Of a stretch of 64,000 nucleotides of DNA, positions 39,901 to 50,487 are shown one piece after another. The translations under genes were made by a program, and so were the position numbers. Under the pieces are notes generated by a model. It was not told the DNA's origin and ran no database searches. It worked only from the letters and a program-made list of their open reading frames with translations. Source of the stretch: Siphonodentalium dalli (lineage: Eukaryota > Mollusca > Scaphopoda > Gadilida > Siphonodentaliidae); assembly GCA_032622095.1 (NCBI GenBank), contig CP136069.1, positions 36,056,194 through 36,120,193 of the forward strand, in the 5' to 3' direction. Numbering within the stretch: the first letter of the stretch is position 1; each line of letters starts with the position of its first letter.

Positions 39901-42900
39901 AATAACCTATTATCCAATTTCAATTATGTTGCATTCTGGGAGCGAAACGGGGGAAATATTTCAATGATTTCAGCTATTTTCTATTACTCTATCGGCACCT
40001 TCTGAGACATGGACGTTCAAAATGGTGATGAGTTATAGTATATTAATCATATGTTATGTCATAGATTGTTATTAAAACTGTACTAGTTACTAGTATATCA
40101 AGGAACTATAAGAAATATATTCCGTGACTCGAAAATTAAATGGGCCTTTAAGAAGGCACCCGATTCGTGAATTTCCAAACAAAATAGCAATTTCAAGTTG
40201 AAGGAAAACATATGTATCCCTTATAACCAGACATCCCGTGTATGCTATAGTACTATAACAACAACTCGTTATACCCTCACGCTATGAGAGAGATTTTCCA
40301 ACTATGTTAAAAAGTGGTTTAAAAAAATCCAGATGTGTTGATCGAGTTATATAGTTATATATAATTAGATAGGGAATATTTGCAAAAAAACACACTAAAT
40401 TGTTTAACCTATGAATCCAACTAGGGTGCGCTCAGTCTACCATCTGAAATCATAACTGACTGCGTGAAAATAAATCAAACATTTTCATTGCATATTTCAG
40501 TATTTTTGGCAGCCATTTGCATAAATATTCTTTGGAGGAAAAATCACAATAAAACTGCATAATGTCTGAAAAAATCAATCAGCAATGAGTGTTTGTGTCT
40601 GCAAGAATATTGAAAACGTGGTTGAATAATATTTATGTTGCTTCATGCTGTTCAGGCCCTTCCGACGATAACACAATAGTTTTGCAAATGGCCTCTGTGA
40701 CATGGCCCATATTGTGTTAGACTGTGTGTGCTCCGTACGTCTAGTACGAGGTTCGTTATGTAAAACCAGGATTTATAAGGGACTTTAATTTTGAGTTTGG
40801 ATTGTCGAAACTAACCGATCTCGTCATTAAAAATTAATAACGTTCAATCTTATCAATCATGTGCTCAGACAACATGAAATACTGTGGCAGAGGTAAAGAA
40901 ACGATCTAATATATATACTCGGATGGTTATTTCTTGTATTCGAACGCTATATTGTCAACACTGGCCAGATTGAAAGCACCCGAACCCCTGGATTAATTTC
41001 GTGGGCGAAAGATGGACCATATGGAAAGAAGGACCCAAATTATACCTTTTACTTAGACCATCCTGACAACGATGATGCCTGTAAGAAACAAAATGTTGTT
41101 GTACCCCATTGGCACAAGAGGCCGTGAAATATATGAAACATTCCAATTCGACGAAAATTAGGATGTAGACCTCCTGGAGCTGTCTGATGTATTTTATTAC
41201 TCAAATCAAATTAATGTACCACACCTTGCAAATGCTATCAGGGTAAATTGAGCAATATCTGTTGACTTTTGGTATGTGACTGTCATCTTGACATCCAACG
41301 TGTATCATTGAGGCTATAAATTATGGTCCCTCTCACTTCTTTTGCAAAGTTCTGCCCGTGCCCTTTAAAACGTGGCCAGAATCCCAAAACACAATCATTT
41401 CAGAAACATTCCATACTGCATCCTTTAAAATGCATTTGTCATCCTCGGTAAGGTACTGGTAAGGATCTTTTAGAAACATCAGAGAATAGTGTTCTGAATA
41501 ATTATGTGAACAAAGTTTGTTTTAAAATTTTGATTGCATTTTTGAAAACCACCATTAAGACACTTCCGAAACAACAAACATCCCCCAAGTACTAACGGTA
41601 GTTATATTTGCTTGAAAACATGGTCCAAGCTCGCGAAAAGTGAATATTAGCCGATTTTAGTGTCAAGTTTAGAGAAAGATAATTTATAATACTCGTATCC
41701 GATTACGATATTTACAATAATTATTAACCACGGTCCATCAGATATGTTAGGATTAAACGCACTCAGTATCTGCTTACGATAGATCTTGTTTTAGGTAGAT
41801 AATCTGCTTAGAATCGCCTCACTGTGAGTCGATAATGTGCTGAAGATGAGACCACATAATACTCCACAGATTCTAAGTATTCAAGGACCATCATCATGAC
41901 TGTGGCAAGAATTGGCGGACCGCGAAAATATTTAAAACGGATGTGTGTCCCTAACCAGGAAGCTCAAATTATGAAATAATTAAATGATTACTTGTTATAC
42001 CATCTAAGATGGACACGATTCGTATAACTGCATGTTGAAACGGGCAAAACCAGCGTCAGCGAACATACATCAGGATTAGAAGAGCGTACTGGGCCAGCAA
42101 AATAATAGTTTTGTTCGTCATATTATCAATAGGTAATCATGATATATGTAGGTTTGACAGAGATATTGGTCCAAGTGGATGGTGAGAGTTAAAATCGTGC
42201 TGTCTATTGTTATCGGACATGTGCACAATGATGCCACCATGGTGGGCATGGAATTGCCGCGGTGTGCCGCCGTTGGAATATGCACAATTGTGCATAATTT
42301 TGGTGTCAAAGTAGTTGACATAAGGTTACTTGTGTATCGTGCATGGATTCCAGTGGTGTGTAAATTGGTTTCACATTTTTGCTGGAGTCATTCATGAAAA
42401 GGGAATAGCCTGCATCGAGCATGCCTCATGTGCTAACTAATACTGTCGTATTTTTAATTATGTTATTTTTATATTACTACATTATTAATTGAATACGAAC
42501 ATACTAACTAACCTTTATAATACAACAGGAACATTTACATGAAGAATAACAGGCAATAGAATGGACGATAATTGTAAGACATGTTGTTGGTTTGGAGTCC
42601 GTGGCTTGAGTGAGCGCTTCGCCGTGCATTTCCGGAATTGGCCGAGCCGTGTTCTTTTGACTTCGTGATTGTCTCTCCCGCGGTTGTTGACAGGGTCAAA
42701 AGTGACATTTTGTATATCTTCCGATCACGGGCTTTTCGTTGTTTTGTTTGTCATCCACGATAATTAATTGATACCCAAAACACTATAAAATACGTCACCC
42801 TTGGTTAAGTGGCCATACGGGGTGCACGATATAACGATTCGACTGAACACAAATTCACCATTGGTTAACTGGCCCTACATGTACGACTACGAGTCGACTG

Positions 42901-42920
42901 AACACTAACTCAACATTGGA
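36966..42920. other. Upstream intergenic region with no supported gene
   Basis: 5' flank of the lectin gene followed by AT-rich DNA. Contents: a diverged direct repeat at about 37128-37175 and 37335-37385 ('attgag.gc..agttagcct.ttatag'), the third copy of the 27.4-kb family (37759-37885) and a 60-bp tandem pair (37944-38063). Open frames at 38133-38453 (minus), 39358-39591 (plus) and 42179-42397 (plus) show no recognisable domain or splice context. No core promoter could be assigned. Confidence 0.5.
37944..38063. repeat. Tandem pair of a 60-bp unit
   Basis: Two adjacent copies of a 60-bp unit containing 'agtggttcagatgtggtttt' and 'gtcaaca.tgcatgtat.aac', with only a few differences, so a recent duplication. 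Confidence 0.85.
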
Positions 42921-42924
42921 GGAA

Positions 42925-43200
42925 CCAGGACACAAGTTTTCCAAGTGTTGGAAATTTCCAACCTGGCACCCCACCTAAGGTCGGAAAATGTCCAACTGAT
43001 GGCCATTTCAGTCAAAACTTTTTACCAAAAGTAGGAAAATATGCAAATATTGGTCCAAAAAACAATAAATCGGACCTTAATAAATTGTTTAAAAATCAAA
43101 ATACAAAAACAATTTTTAAGGTAAAATTTCCAACTAATGTTGGAAGTTTTCAACCATTACAAATATTGACCAACGTTGGGGGTGTTGGGGGGGGGGCATA
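42925..43200 (-). mobile_element. Inverted copy of the 29.0-kb repeat family
   Basis: The reverse complement matches about 29029-29290 in order: G-run, 'ttggtcaatattt', 'ccaacattagttggaaattt', a long A/T stretch with 'ttggaccaatattt', 'gactgaaatggccatcagttg' and 'acttgtgtcctgg'. No coding capacity. Confidence 0.65.
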
Positions 43201-44744
43201 TGTGACGTGAAACTAACATCGGCTTCTATCAGTTTTGCGATGACGTTTCGCGTATAACTATGCATTGTTTAAGCCATAGTATTTTGAGACGTAGCGTACG
43301 GAATATAAACAGAAGACAAACAGGAAGTCAAAGTCACCTGGAACTATTTCCAGTTAATATATGCAACGTTCATGCCATGTCATACTTTAATGAATCGGTT
43401 TATTGCATGGAATAAGGGTAGGATCATGTAGTAAATAAGATGAATTATAACGTGGGATTAAATTGTTCAAAACATTATAGTTGGGTTAGGGCCTAGACGC
43501 ACGTATGCCTAAAATAACAGTGAAATTTCTATTAATTTTTCTGCATTTTTTTTCCAACTTAACACTGATATGGCTGCAAATGTTTACGCTGAAGGCCATT
43601 TCACTTTACGTGTTGACTCAATAAACAGATCTTTGTCTATAATGACATATTTTATACCATATATTGGTTCAAAACTCAAACAATTAGAACAATCTCCATC
43701 TGTCTTCAGTCCGAAATTGTCAATTTATGTTGATTCAGGCAGGAAATGTCCAACATATGAAAATTTCAACCAAAGCTGAGGTGTCGAGCTGTGATCAGAT
43801 ACCTCTGTATTCCGTGGAACACATTACTGCTCTCCATGTCATATTTTGGCATACATGTATAATGGGGAACGTGTGAATTGCAATTTAGTTTATTTCCACA
43901 AACAACTGGGATGTTCTCTTTGGTTTCTTTTTGAGGGCTCCTTTCGTTGTTTGTTCGACATCTGCTGCCATCTGTAACATAAGCATACAGTGATGCCCTA
44001 AGTAATCGACTTCCGATACCAAAAGCTGACGCATTTTTGGTATTCTACTGAACAAAAACTGATCGTTATGTTTAAGAGTGTATAGTTGAAACTGGGACAC
44101 GTAATACATGATAAATACACTAACTTTGTTCTTTGTGGTGGATATTATCGGATTTTGTAAGTAATTTTGAGACAGGCCATATACTCTACTTTCTCCTGTC
44201 AACTGTACGTCCTGATATATATGGGGAGATAAGTCACGACGTTTTCACTCAAACGGAAAACCTCAATCGCAAAACGCTGACACGTTGGTGACAGAGAGGC
44301 GCATCGGTAAATTATTGCTTTTGATGGATATGTTTGCTGGCCAAACCTGCGACAAACTAAATTTATTGTTAGCGAAAGCAATGACAACCATTGCATGTCA
44401 CCTTTAAAGAGAAATTCTTTCCCGATCCACTCCAGCCGACATCGACACCGATGCTCGGATAAATCGACGGATTTGGGTAATTTTTTTAGGGATGGTAAAT
44501 CGGGCAAATGCCTCTTGCCCCTTGTTATTTTTCATAACATGGCGTATAACATGTTCCTATATGTTACAGATATGGCGAGGCACATAAAGGTAACGCGATG
44601 GCGGTTTTGTGGAGGGCCGCGGGCGCTGCAAAACACGGCACAACATACATTGATTATTTAGAAAAAAGTGGTGAATTCTGTATCAGGTATGGACAGCTGA
44701 TGTAATATCGTACATGTATATATACACACTGTACTTACTAACAA
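43201..44744. other. Intergenic DNA downstream of the ShKT gene
   Basis: No supported gene. Open frames at 43570-43779 (plus), 43885-44202, 44199-44507 (both minus) and 44395-44661 (plus) lack recognisable motifs. 43740-43775 again has the 'gtccaacatatgaaaatttcaacc' phrase of the dispersed repeat family. Confidence 0.45.
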
Positions 44745-45231
44745 TTATTGACATATTCCACAAATCTTGGGACACGCATCGCTCACAGTGCCCACGTAGC
44801 AAAATGCCTCTCGATATTTATTGCCACAGTCAGAATGATCAGCTACCTTGCAAACCACCGATGCTGAAACGACGATAAACACCAATTCAACCCTTTATAT
44901 ACTAAATGGATTATCACACTCAGTCATAAAAGTATAAATTGGAATGGTCTATTATTCATCTGGGGGGGGGGGGGAGGGTCAGGAAAAATAAACGACCGGC
45001 ATTTAATAAAAGTACGGAAGAAATCGTATGTATTAGAGAGAAACTGTCATTTATTGAACTTATTATCTGAACAATTCCGAAGGGATAACTACTCGTCAAC
45101 GTGTATTTAGTGTCGAAAGGGTTAGCGGGACTCCAGACATTAATGGTCACGTGAGAAAAGTCATGAGCGTTTGCAAAACAAATATCAACAACGAGAACAA
45201 GTACACAAAATAACTGTGTTGTTATTGGCAT
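44745..45231 (-). CDS. Small secreted ShKT-domain-like peptide, two exons
   Basis: Exon 1 is 45231-45093 and exon 2 is 44863-44745, with a 229-bp GT-AG intron (donor GTAGTT, acceptor CGTTTCAG). The phases match (one base plus two), giving 85 residues and a TAA stop. Exon 1 begins with ATG and a hydrophobic secretion signal of about 20 residues ('LFCVLVLVVDICFANA'), then a Thr/Asn-rich propeptide-like stretch. Exon 2 has six cysteines spaced C-x7-C-x8-C-x8-C-x3-C-x2-C, ending at the C-terminus. This fits the ShKT fold, first known from a potassium-channel toxin but widespread in secreted animal proteins including proteases and mucosal or shell proteins. The lysine-tyrosine pair used by channel blockers cannot be assumed. 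An endogenous secreted peptide is more likely than a venom component, but this is inference. Confidence 0.6.
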
Positions 45232-46248
45232 TATCGATGTTTTATAATACCCATAATATATGAGCAGGGGATGCTCGTATCCAGGGCCTACAGTCTACCT
45301 TGCGGCAGTTTTCAATTGTCTTTATAGTCATAAATAAAATATAAGTATAATCCTAGTATTTTGGATAGTATACAAGGGCATATTTGAGTCGTGTAATCAA
45401 ATAAATTTAGAGTTAATTTTTATTTTTTTATGTTTTATTTTTTTAAATTTTTAATTTATTTGGTATTTTTAAATTTTATTATCTTCTTGGATTGCTTTAA
45501 ATTATTTTTCAATTTATTTTTAATTCATATTTTTTATTATTTTTTAATTATATTATTTTACTATTTTAAATCCCGCACACACATGATCTGCCCAAAATGC
45601 CTGATCAAACCCCTGTTCATCCCTATCCCTGTCACCGTGTCTCCGTATTCATGTGATCCATATAATGGTCTGACTAAAGTGCTTCCACCCCACATCTATC
45701 TACGTACTCATGTCCCTGTATCTATGTCATACTTATAATGACCTAATGGATTGGTTGCTATCACCTTCCTCGTATATTGTATCTGTACCCCCATGACCCA
45801 TCTAATGGTCTGACCTGATCATTGTACACCCCTACCCCAATTAGTCCATTTATTTACTCGGGCTATCTTTAAGGTATACTCTATTGTGTATAGTAGTTTT
45901 TGTTCCACACATCAAAGTAATTTCCATTATAGCTCCGATACTAGCATAAAGCTGTTGTTAAAGGATTTTTATTTTTGACAGAATGTGTCCCTTTAAATTA
46001 GTCTAGTTATAAACCATAAACCTCAGGTGCACCTAAATTTGTATTTTTTCTCAGGGTAACCTTAATTTGTATCATTAGTCGACTGATGGGTTATGTCGAC
46101 GTACTCATTGTGTGATTAATTCATATTCACTCTATATATGCATTTATATATACCGGTACATGAGTATACTTAACAAGTAAAGCATATACATGTAAATAAA
46201 ATATAATATATACAACCACTATCGTGGCAATGTTATTTTGTTCACGTA
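45232..46248. other. Intergenic, with a T-rich low-complexity tract
   Basis: 45415-45570 is almost pure T/A with long T runs, followed by 'cccgcacac' and by degenerate ~110-bp phrases ('ccctgt.tc..tatc', 'tataatggtctgac') at 45600-45840 that look like a decayed tandem repeat. The open frame 45430-45738 is an artefact of the T-rich tract. Confidence 0.5.
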
Positions 46249-46813
46249 GTCTTAGAAGGTACCGTTGTTGGCTGTAATGATATAAGAAAGGAGAGGATGT
46301 CTGCTAGGCATGTTAAAGAGAAGGGTAATTTTAATGGTGACCAGGTCCCAATTTCTTGCAGACAAATTGTTCTCCGTTCTCATTACATCAGTTTTTGGAG
46401 TAGAAGCTGGATCCTGGAGCGGTTTAATGAAATTTTGAAAAAAGTTTTAGAACGTACCCCTTAAAAAGTGATTTAGTTTATGCCAAAATTTTTAATTTAG
46501 AATTTTTGGAAAAATGCTCCCAATGAGTTAACAAGATGCCAAATGTTTTGATAGAATCATCTTCAGTTGCAGAATGCTGACTCTGTGCCACACTAAGCGT
46601 ATGTCGGACACGTTACGTTTCGACTCGTTTCCTGCATATTGGGACCTGGTCACCATTAAAATTACCCTTCTCTTTAACATGCCTAGCAGACATCCTCTCC
46701 TTTCTTATAACATCCATACAATTATGACCACCTTCATTATATATGGGAAATTAAATCATAGAAAGTTGGTGAACCATAATACCATTACAGCCAACAACGG
46801 TACCTTCTAAGAC
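46249..46813. mobile_element. Foldback element with ~100-bp inverted arms
   Basis: The left arm 46249-46350 starts GTCTTAGAAGGTACCGTTG. Its reverse complement appears as the right arm: the inner part at 46640-46708 and the outer part at 46784-46813, near-identical. The right arm is interrupted by about 75 bp not present in the left arm. The loop is about 290 bp with no open frame of note. Ends of this sort suggest a foldback or MITE-type DNA transposon; no clear target duplication was seen. Confidence 0.85.
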
Positions 46814-47080
46814 CAATAGCCAATTAGTCCAATAATATACCAAAGTCCAATAAAAACGTAAATGGGGTAACATTGGAATAATTACATGTATGTCAAAAGC
46901 ATTGAAATATATTTTTGAAAAATAGATCTAGACATACATATTGGAATTACATGCGTACATAAATGAACATATACAACCATACATGTACTTACTCAAATGA
47001 ACGACGAATAGTAGGAATTTAAAGCAATCTGATTGGCTACAACGCAATGGTCAAATCACAATGTCCCCCGCCACCCTTGA
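46814..47080. other. Short intergenic stretch
   Basis: AT-rich. It opens with 'ccaattagtccaataa', a phrase also present at 27553-27569. No gene seen. Confidence 0.4.
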
Positions 47081-47110
47081 CAGCGGGGTATAAGAGAAAC
47101 TGCGCTAAAA

Positions 47111-48340
47111 ATCGGGGGTATATCTCTGGCAGGGAGTGGAGCGAGGCAGTCATAATTTGCTTTGGCTGTATTAGTTCCTCTTTGTCAGAGCATTGGCGCG
47201 AGTAAGTTGTGCGGACTGTAACCTTTATTGGGAGCATCCGTCCTCGTGCTAATGCCGGCGAGTGAGACGGTTTTGGATTAGGCTTAGGACGGACAATGGA
47301 GCTAATCCCTGACGCCGCGTTGGCTTCAATGCAAAGATCTCAAATAGTTGACACTGTTAGTTGGAATCTCCAATCTAACAGGGGCTATTTGGTTCTTTGC
47401 GTTGAATTCCGGACAGAGGATGCTGGCATCCAGAGATCTTCTACCCGGAGCAGGAACGCCGAGACCAGCCGTGACTTGAAGAAGGGGCCTCCAAAAAGAA
47501 AAAAAACACCAGCCAAACGGAGGAGGGACGCCGCCAGACGGGCGAAATGGAAGAAGAAGATGGGGGTGACTGTTGATCGGCCGGTCACCCCTCCCCGTGT
47601 GGTTCAGCAGACGTCCACTGTCACAGCCGGTAGGTCGGAGTTGTCTGAGAGACGTCCAGACGACCCGACCTGCCTGGAGACAGGCGACATCAGACCATCT
47701 AGCAGGGACTCCGTTGATCTGCCGGAGGTCCCTGCTGTCGTCTCGGAGACTGCTGATGTCATCACGCCAGCAGTTCCATGTGCCAGTGTCGAAGCCAGTG
47801 GAGACAGGAACGCGGACACAACCCCCGATGCTCCTGCCGCTGACTTCGGGGTGGAGATTGACACGTCGACACCTTGGACATCGGAATACCACCACAGCCC
47901 GGTGTCCTTCATCGCCACCTCCAGCAACAACAGCAACACTAGCAGCAAATCCGCATATTCCGTCAGTTCGGATGATGAATATCAAGATATGGAGAACAGG
48001 CTCTTGGACACAACTGATTGCGCGGAACAGATTGAAATATGTACAGCACTCAAAGCTTACGTCGCATCCAAGAAACAAACAAAGAGGCAGCCATCTCAAA
48101 CAACAACAACAACTGAGCGAAAAAAGTTCTCAAGATCAAAGCAAAAGAAATAGAGAAGAAAATAAAAAAATGTCTAGATCATTTTCATCCATTTTCACCA
48201 CTTCATGTTTTGATTAAATTCATAGCATGTCATCCTCAAAATTTCCAAGTGGGTTGTAGGCGAGGGGTTACGCCCCTTCCACATCCTCCCTGGGCTTATT
48301 CCCAAAACCCCCTAATAAATAAATAAATAAAAAACAAAAA
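47111..48340 (+). mobile_element. Tandem ORF1-only retroelement-like unit, copy 1
   Basis: Starts ATCGGGGGTATAT at 47111 and ends in a (TAAA)n-type tail (48311-48340), after which the identical ATCGGGGGTATAT opens copy 2. About 1.23 kb. Carries one open reading frame (47296-48153). The simple-repeat tail points to an RNA-mediated origin, but no reverse transcriptase is present, so it would depend on another element. Confidence 0.6.
47296..48153 (+). CDS. Basic gag/ORF1-like protein, 285 aa
   Basis: The longest open frame in the window, from ATG at 47296 to TAG at 48151-48153. Layout: an N-terminal hydrophobic/aromatic segment (residues about 1-42), a strongly basic helix-like block at about 64-90 with the core RRRDAARRAKWKKK, a long Ser/Thr/Pro/Asp linker (about 95-235), an acidic patch ('SSDDEYQDMEN') and a Lys-rich C-terminus. 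The basic RRD-A-x-R-R block is repeated in copy 2 at the same relative place, which argues it is the conserved part. Such blocks occur in ORF1/gag-like proteins of invertebrate retroelements (from memory, unverified). No zinc knuckle, RT, protease or nuclease motif is seen. A TATA-like GTATAT lies near 47118 and another at 47090. The GC content is higher than the flanks. It could alternatively be a host nuclear protein. Confidence 0.6.
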   Translation: MELIPDAALASMQRSQIVDTVSWNLQSNRGYLVLCVEFRTEDAGIQRSSTRSRNAETSRDLKKGPPKRKKTPAKRRRDAARRAKWKKKMGVTVDRPVTPPRVVQQTSTVTAGRSELSERRPDDPTCLETGDIRPSSRDSVDLPEVPAVVSETADVITPAVPCASVEASGDRNADTTPDAPAADFGVEIDTSTPWTSEYHHSPVSFIATSSNNSNTSSKSAYSVSSDDEYQDMENRLLDTTDCAEQIEICTALKAYVASKKQTKRQPSQTTTTTERKKFSRSKQKK

Positions 48341-49469
48341 TCGGGGGTATATAATCATTCTCGTTTCCGGCCACTCAATGGGAAGGCACACCAGCGCTCC
48401 GAGCTAATCCCTTGAGTGGTTCGTGACTTTTTTTGTTTTGGATTAGGCTTACAGAGCTCATACCCAGCCAAGTTTGCAACGCTTTGGAGGGCTTCCACTC
48501 GGACCATTGTGTGCTTTGGATTATCCATGCACATACGGGTCGGGTGGACGTAGCCTTGGATTTCAGCGTCGCAACCTCTACCAGCAGCGGCCCGGAGAAG
48601 ACCAAGACCACAGTTGGAGGGGCTACACAGACAAAGAGGAAGAAAGTGAAGAACCGTCGCAGGGATGCCGAAAGAAGGGCCAGGTGGATTGACAGGAAGG
48701 CTGAGAGACGCCCAGCTACCTCCCACTTGGTCCTCCCTGGACAGCATCCTGGACAGGATCCGCTCCCGGACGCCGCATCCACTGATGAACCACCTCAGAC
48801 ACCGACTGAAACCACCCAGACAGCATCTGCAGTGGATGCGATGGCGACTGCAATACCACCACCACAGCGGGAACCGACTGATGTCACTCCGGCGGCTCCT
48901 GCGATGGAACAGTCCAACGTCGAGATGGGATGGATTCTCAACAACAGAGGGAGGACCCCTTCACAATCCCGGAGACGCCGAAGTATGAGCCGGAGTCTCC
49001 AACACCCAGGGAGAGAGAACAACCTGACGAAGATGACGTCATCGATTACCTCGTAGAAGATCCGAAGAGCCGGTTACTCGCTGCTGTAGGAAACGAACAA
49101 AATATCACTTTCACCAAAGCAGAAAGCTAATTGGTGTTTCACAGACAAATCTATACTGCAGCAGACGCTGGTGACCCGACTGACATGGAATACAGAATTC
49201 GAGGACGGGATACATTCGAGTATCGAGACAACAGCAACATGAGCAACACCTCTCCATCGGATGCCCCTTCGTCTGCACCACCACCGGCGAAGAGGAAGAA
49301 GATAACAAAAACGAAGAAACGATGAAAAATTCATAAAAAAAATGCTGTTTTCTCTCTTTTTTCTTTTCTGTTCTGAATAAAGGCAATAGTATGTGGGGTT
49401 AAGGGGAAAACCATTTGTTCCTTCGGACAATCCCGGGGTTAGCCTCTCAAACACTTCTCTAAAAAAAAA
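48341..49469 (+). mobile_element. Tandem ORF1-only retroelement-like unit, copy 2
   Basis: Opens with TCGGGGGTATATAA and closes with an A-run (49461-49469) followed directly by another TCGGGGGTATAT. About 1.13 kb. It shares with copy 1 the leader 'ttttggattaggctta', the ELIP opening, the basic block and the Lys-rich end, but the two are much diverged overall. A third start (49470) and a fourth (49494) are present only as stubs. Confidence 0.6.
48433..49325 (+). pseudogene. Broken second copy of the gag/ORF1-like gene
   Basis: Homologous to the 285-residue frame of copy 1: after 'ggattaggctta' it continues with the Glu-Leu-Ile-Pro opening, then 'RRRDAERRARW' at 48655-48690. The bases containing the ATG of copy 1 are missing here, so no start matches. 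The reading frame shifts at roughly 48930-49000, where the acidic, proline-rich continuation moves into another frame, and a TAA at 49128-49130 interrupts before a Lys-rich end ('AKRKKITKTKKR') with stop at 49323-49325. Loss of start, one shift and one stop make it non-functional in this form. Confidence 0.55.
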
Positions 49470-49512
49470 TCGGGGGTATATGAGCTCTGAAACATCGGGG
49501 GTATATGAATGA

Positions 49513-49776
49513 CCTTTGACCTTAGTCAAAATTGTCAAATATAATACATAAAAAACCCTTTGCGTACATTATTTGCGTGTGTAAAGTATAATACACTTGT
49601 TCCCAATATAAAGCATACCACAAATGCTCAGTTGGTATTTGTTTTAACACATGTTGTGTATGATGAAATTGAATGATTCATTCATAATACGACCCGTCCA
49701 ATAAGTACGCCCAACGTTCTTGTTGCCAAGTAAACAAATGAAGGGGAGTAACTGCACTGTTTAGTTTCCTGATTCT
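49513..49776. other. Short AT-rich spacer
   Basis: Lies between the end of the ORF1-type units and the recombinase remnant. Nothing recognised. Confidence 0.4.
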
Positions 49777-50155
49777 ATGGCAGACCAATTGTCACTGAAA
49801 TCAACAATAAGTGAACAACGCATCTACGGAATTTTCCGGGAATACCTACACGAGAAGACACTGGATGAAAGGTTTGAGAATTACGGAACACAGCAGAATA
49901 TGACTCTAGCCAACTTCTATTTTGATGCACGGTGGAAAGATGGGATCAAAATAAAGTGAACTCATTAGAATAGTTTCTATACGGACTGTCCCGATATCTC
50001 ACAAGACCACCATTCAATAAAAAACCTTTGATATTATTAGGGATGGCGATTGTGTTACATCGAATTTGAGCTTTGAGAGTGTGCATGCAGGCCGAGCTGA
50101 AGAAAGTTGGCAAAGCTTTGACTCAACATTATACCCAGTGATAAAGGAGATTGAT
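49777..50155 (+). pseudogene. Crypton/DUF3504-like recombinase fragment, decayed
   Basis: The first 60 codons (49777-49959) read 'FREYLHEKTLDERFEN', then 'LANFYFDARWKDG', stopping at a TGA. One base further on, another frame carries 'NSLE', a stop, then 'YGLSRYLTRPPFNKK', and a further shift gives 'DIIRDGDCVTSN' and 'HAGRAEE'. In order these match the conserved N-terminal part of the Crypton-derived family (KIAA1958, QRICH1 and ZMYM type, DUF3504): a 'FY.DAR.KDG' strand, a 'SL..FR.GL.RYL..PP' helix and a 'D...F..SN' turn. The C-terminal catalytic half with the tyrosine is absent; Helitron-like sequence begins about 100 bp later. Two frameshifts and a stop show it is dead. Family assignment is by pattern recognition. 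Confidence 0.6.
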
Positions 50156-50250
50156 AGAAATCAAATTGTACACATCTATACACATGAACCCAGCCACTCC
50201 ACAGGGTTTATGCAACAAGGTAATGTTGGACCTAATGCTCTTCTTTTGTA

Positions 50251-50487
50251 GACGGGTGGAGCTATCGACTTGAAATTTGGTATGTGAATGTATCTTGCCC
50301 CGGATACGAATTTTATCGGGTCGCCGAGCCCGTGCGACGCAAGCTTCGCGCATGCGCAGACCAGATCTCGGAGCTATCGACTTGAAATTTGGTTTTTAAA
50401 TAGCCCGGACAACGTCCGGCTGGATAGAGCTATCGACTTGAACATTGGTTTTTGAATAGCCCGGACAACGTCGGGCTCATCGGCTAG
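50251..50487 (+). mobile_element. Helitron-like 3' end, 5' truncated
   Basis: Ends GCCCGGACAACGTCGGGC (hairpin) followed by TCATCGGCTAG, CTAG at 50484-50487, then T: the usual Helitron end of a short GC hairpin about 10 bp before CTRR. The body is one copy of the 122-bp 'gagctatcgacttgaaattt' monomer and two tail phrases. Its start is not visible; it abuts the recombinase remnant. Confidence 0.7.

Noticed and set aside
47120-47160. U1-snRNA-like phrase 'tctctggcagggagtggag'
   Set aside because: Only a short chance resemblance; no Sm site or remaining U1 sequence follows.
47326-48099. 257-codon antisense frame over the ORF1-like gene
   Set aside because: Mirror of the GC-richer sense frame. 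The sense frame is favoured by homology with the second copy.
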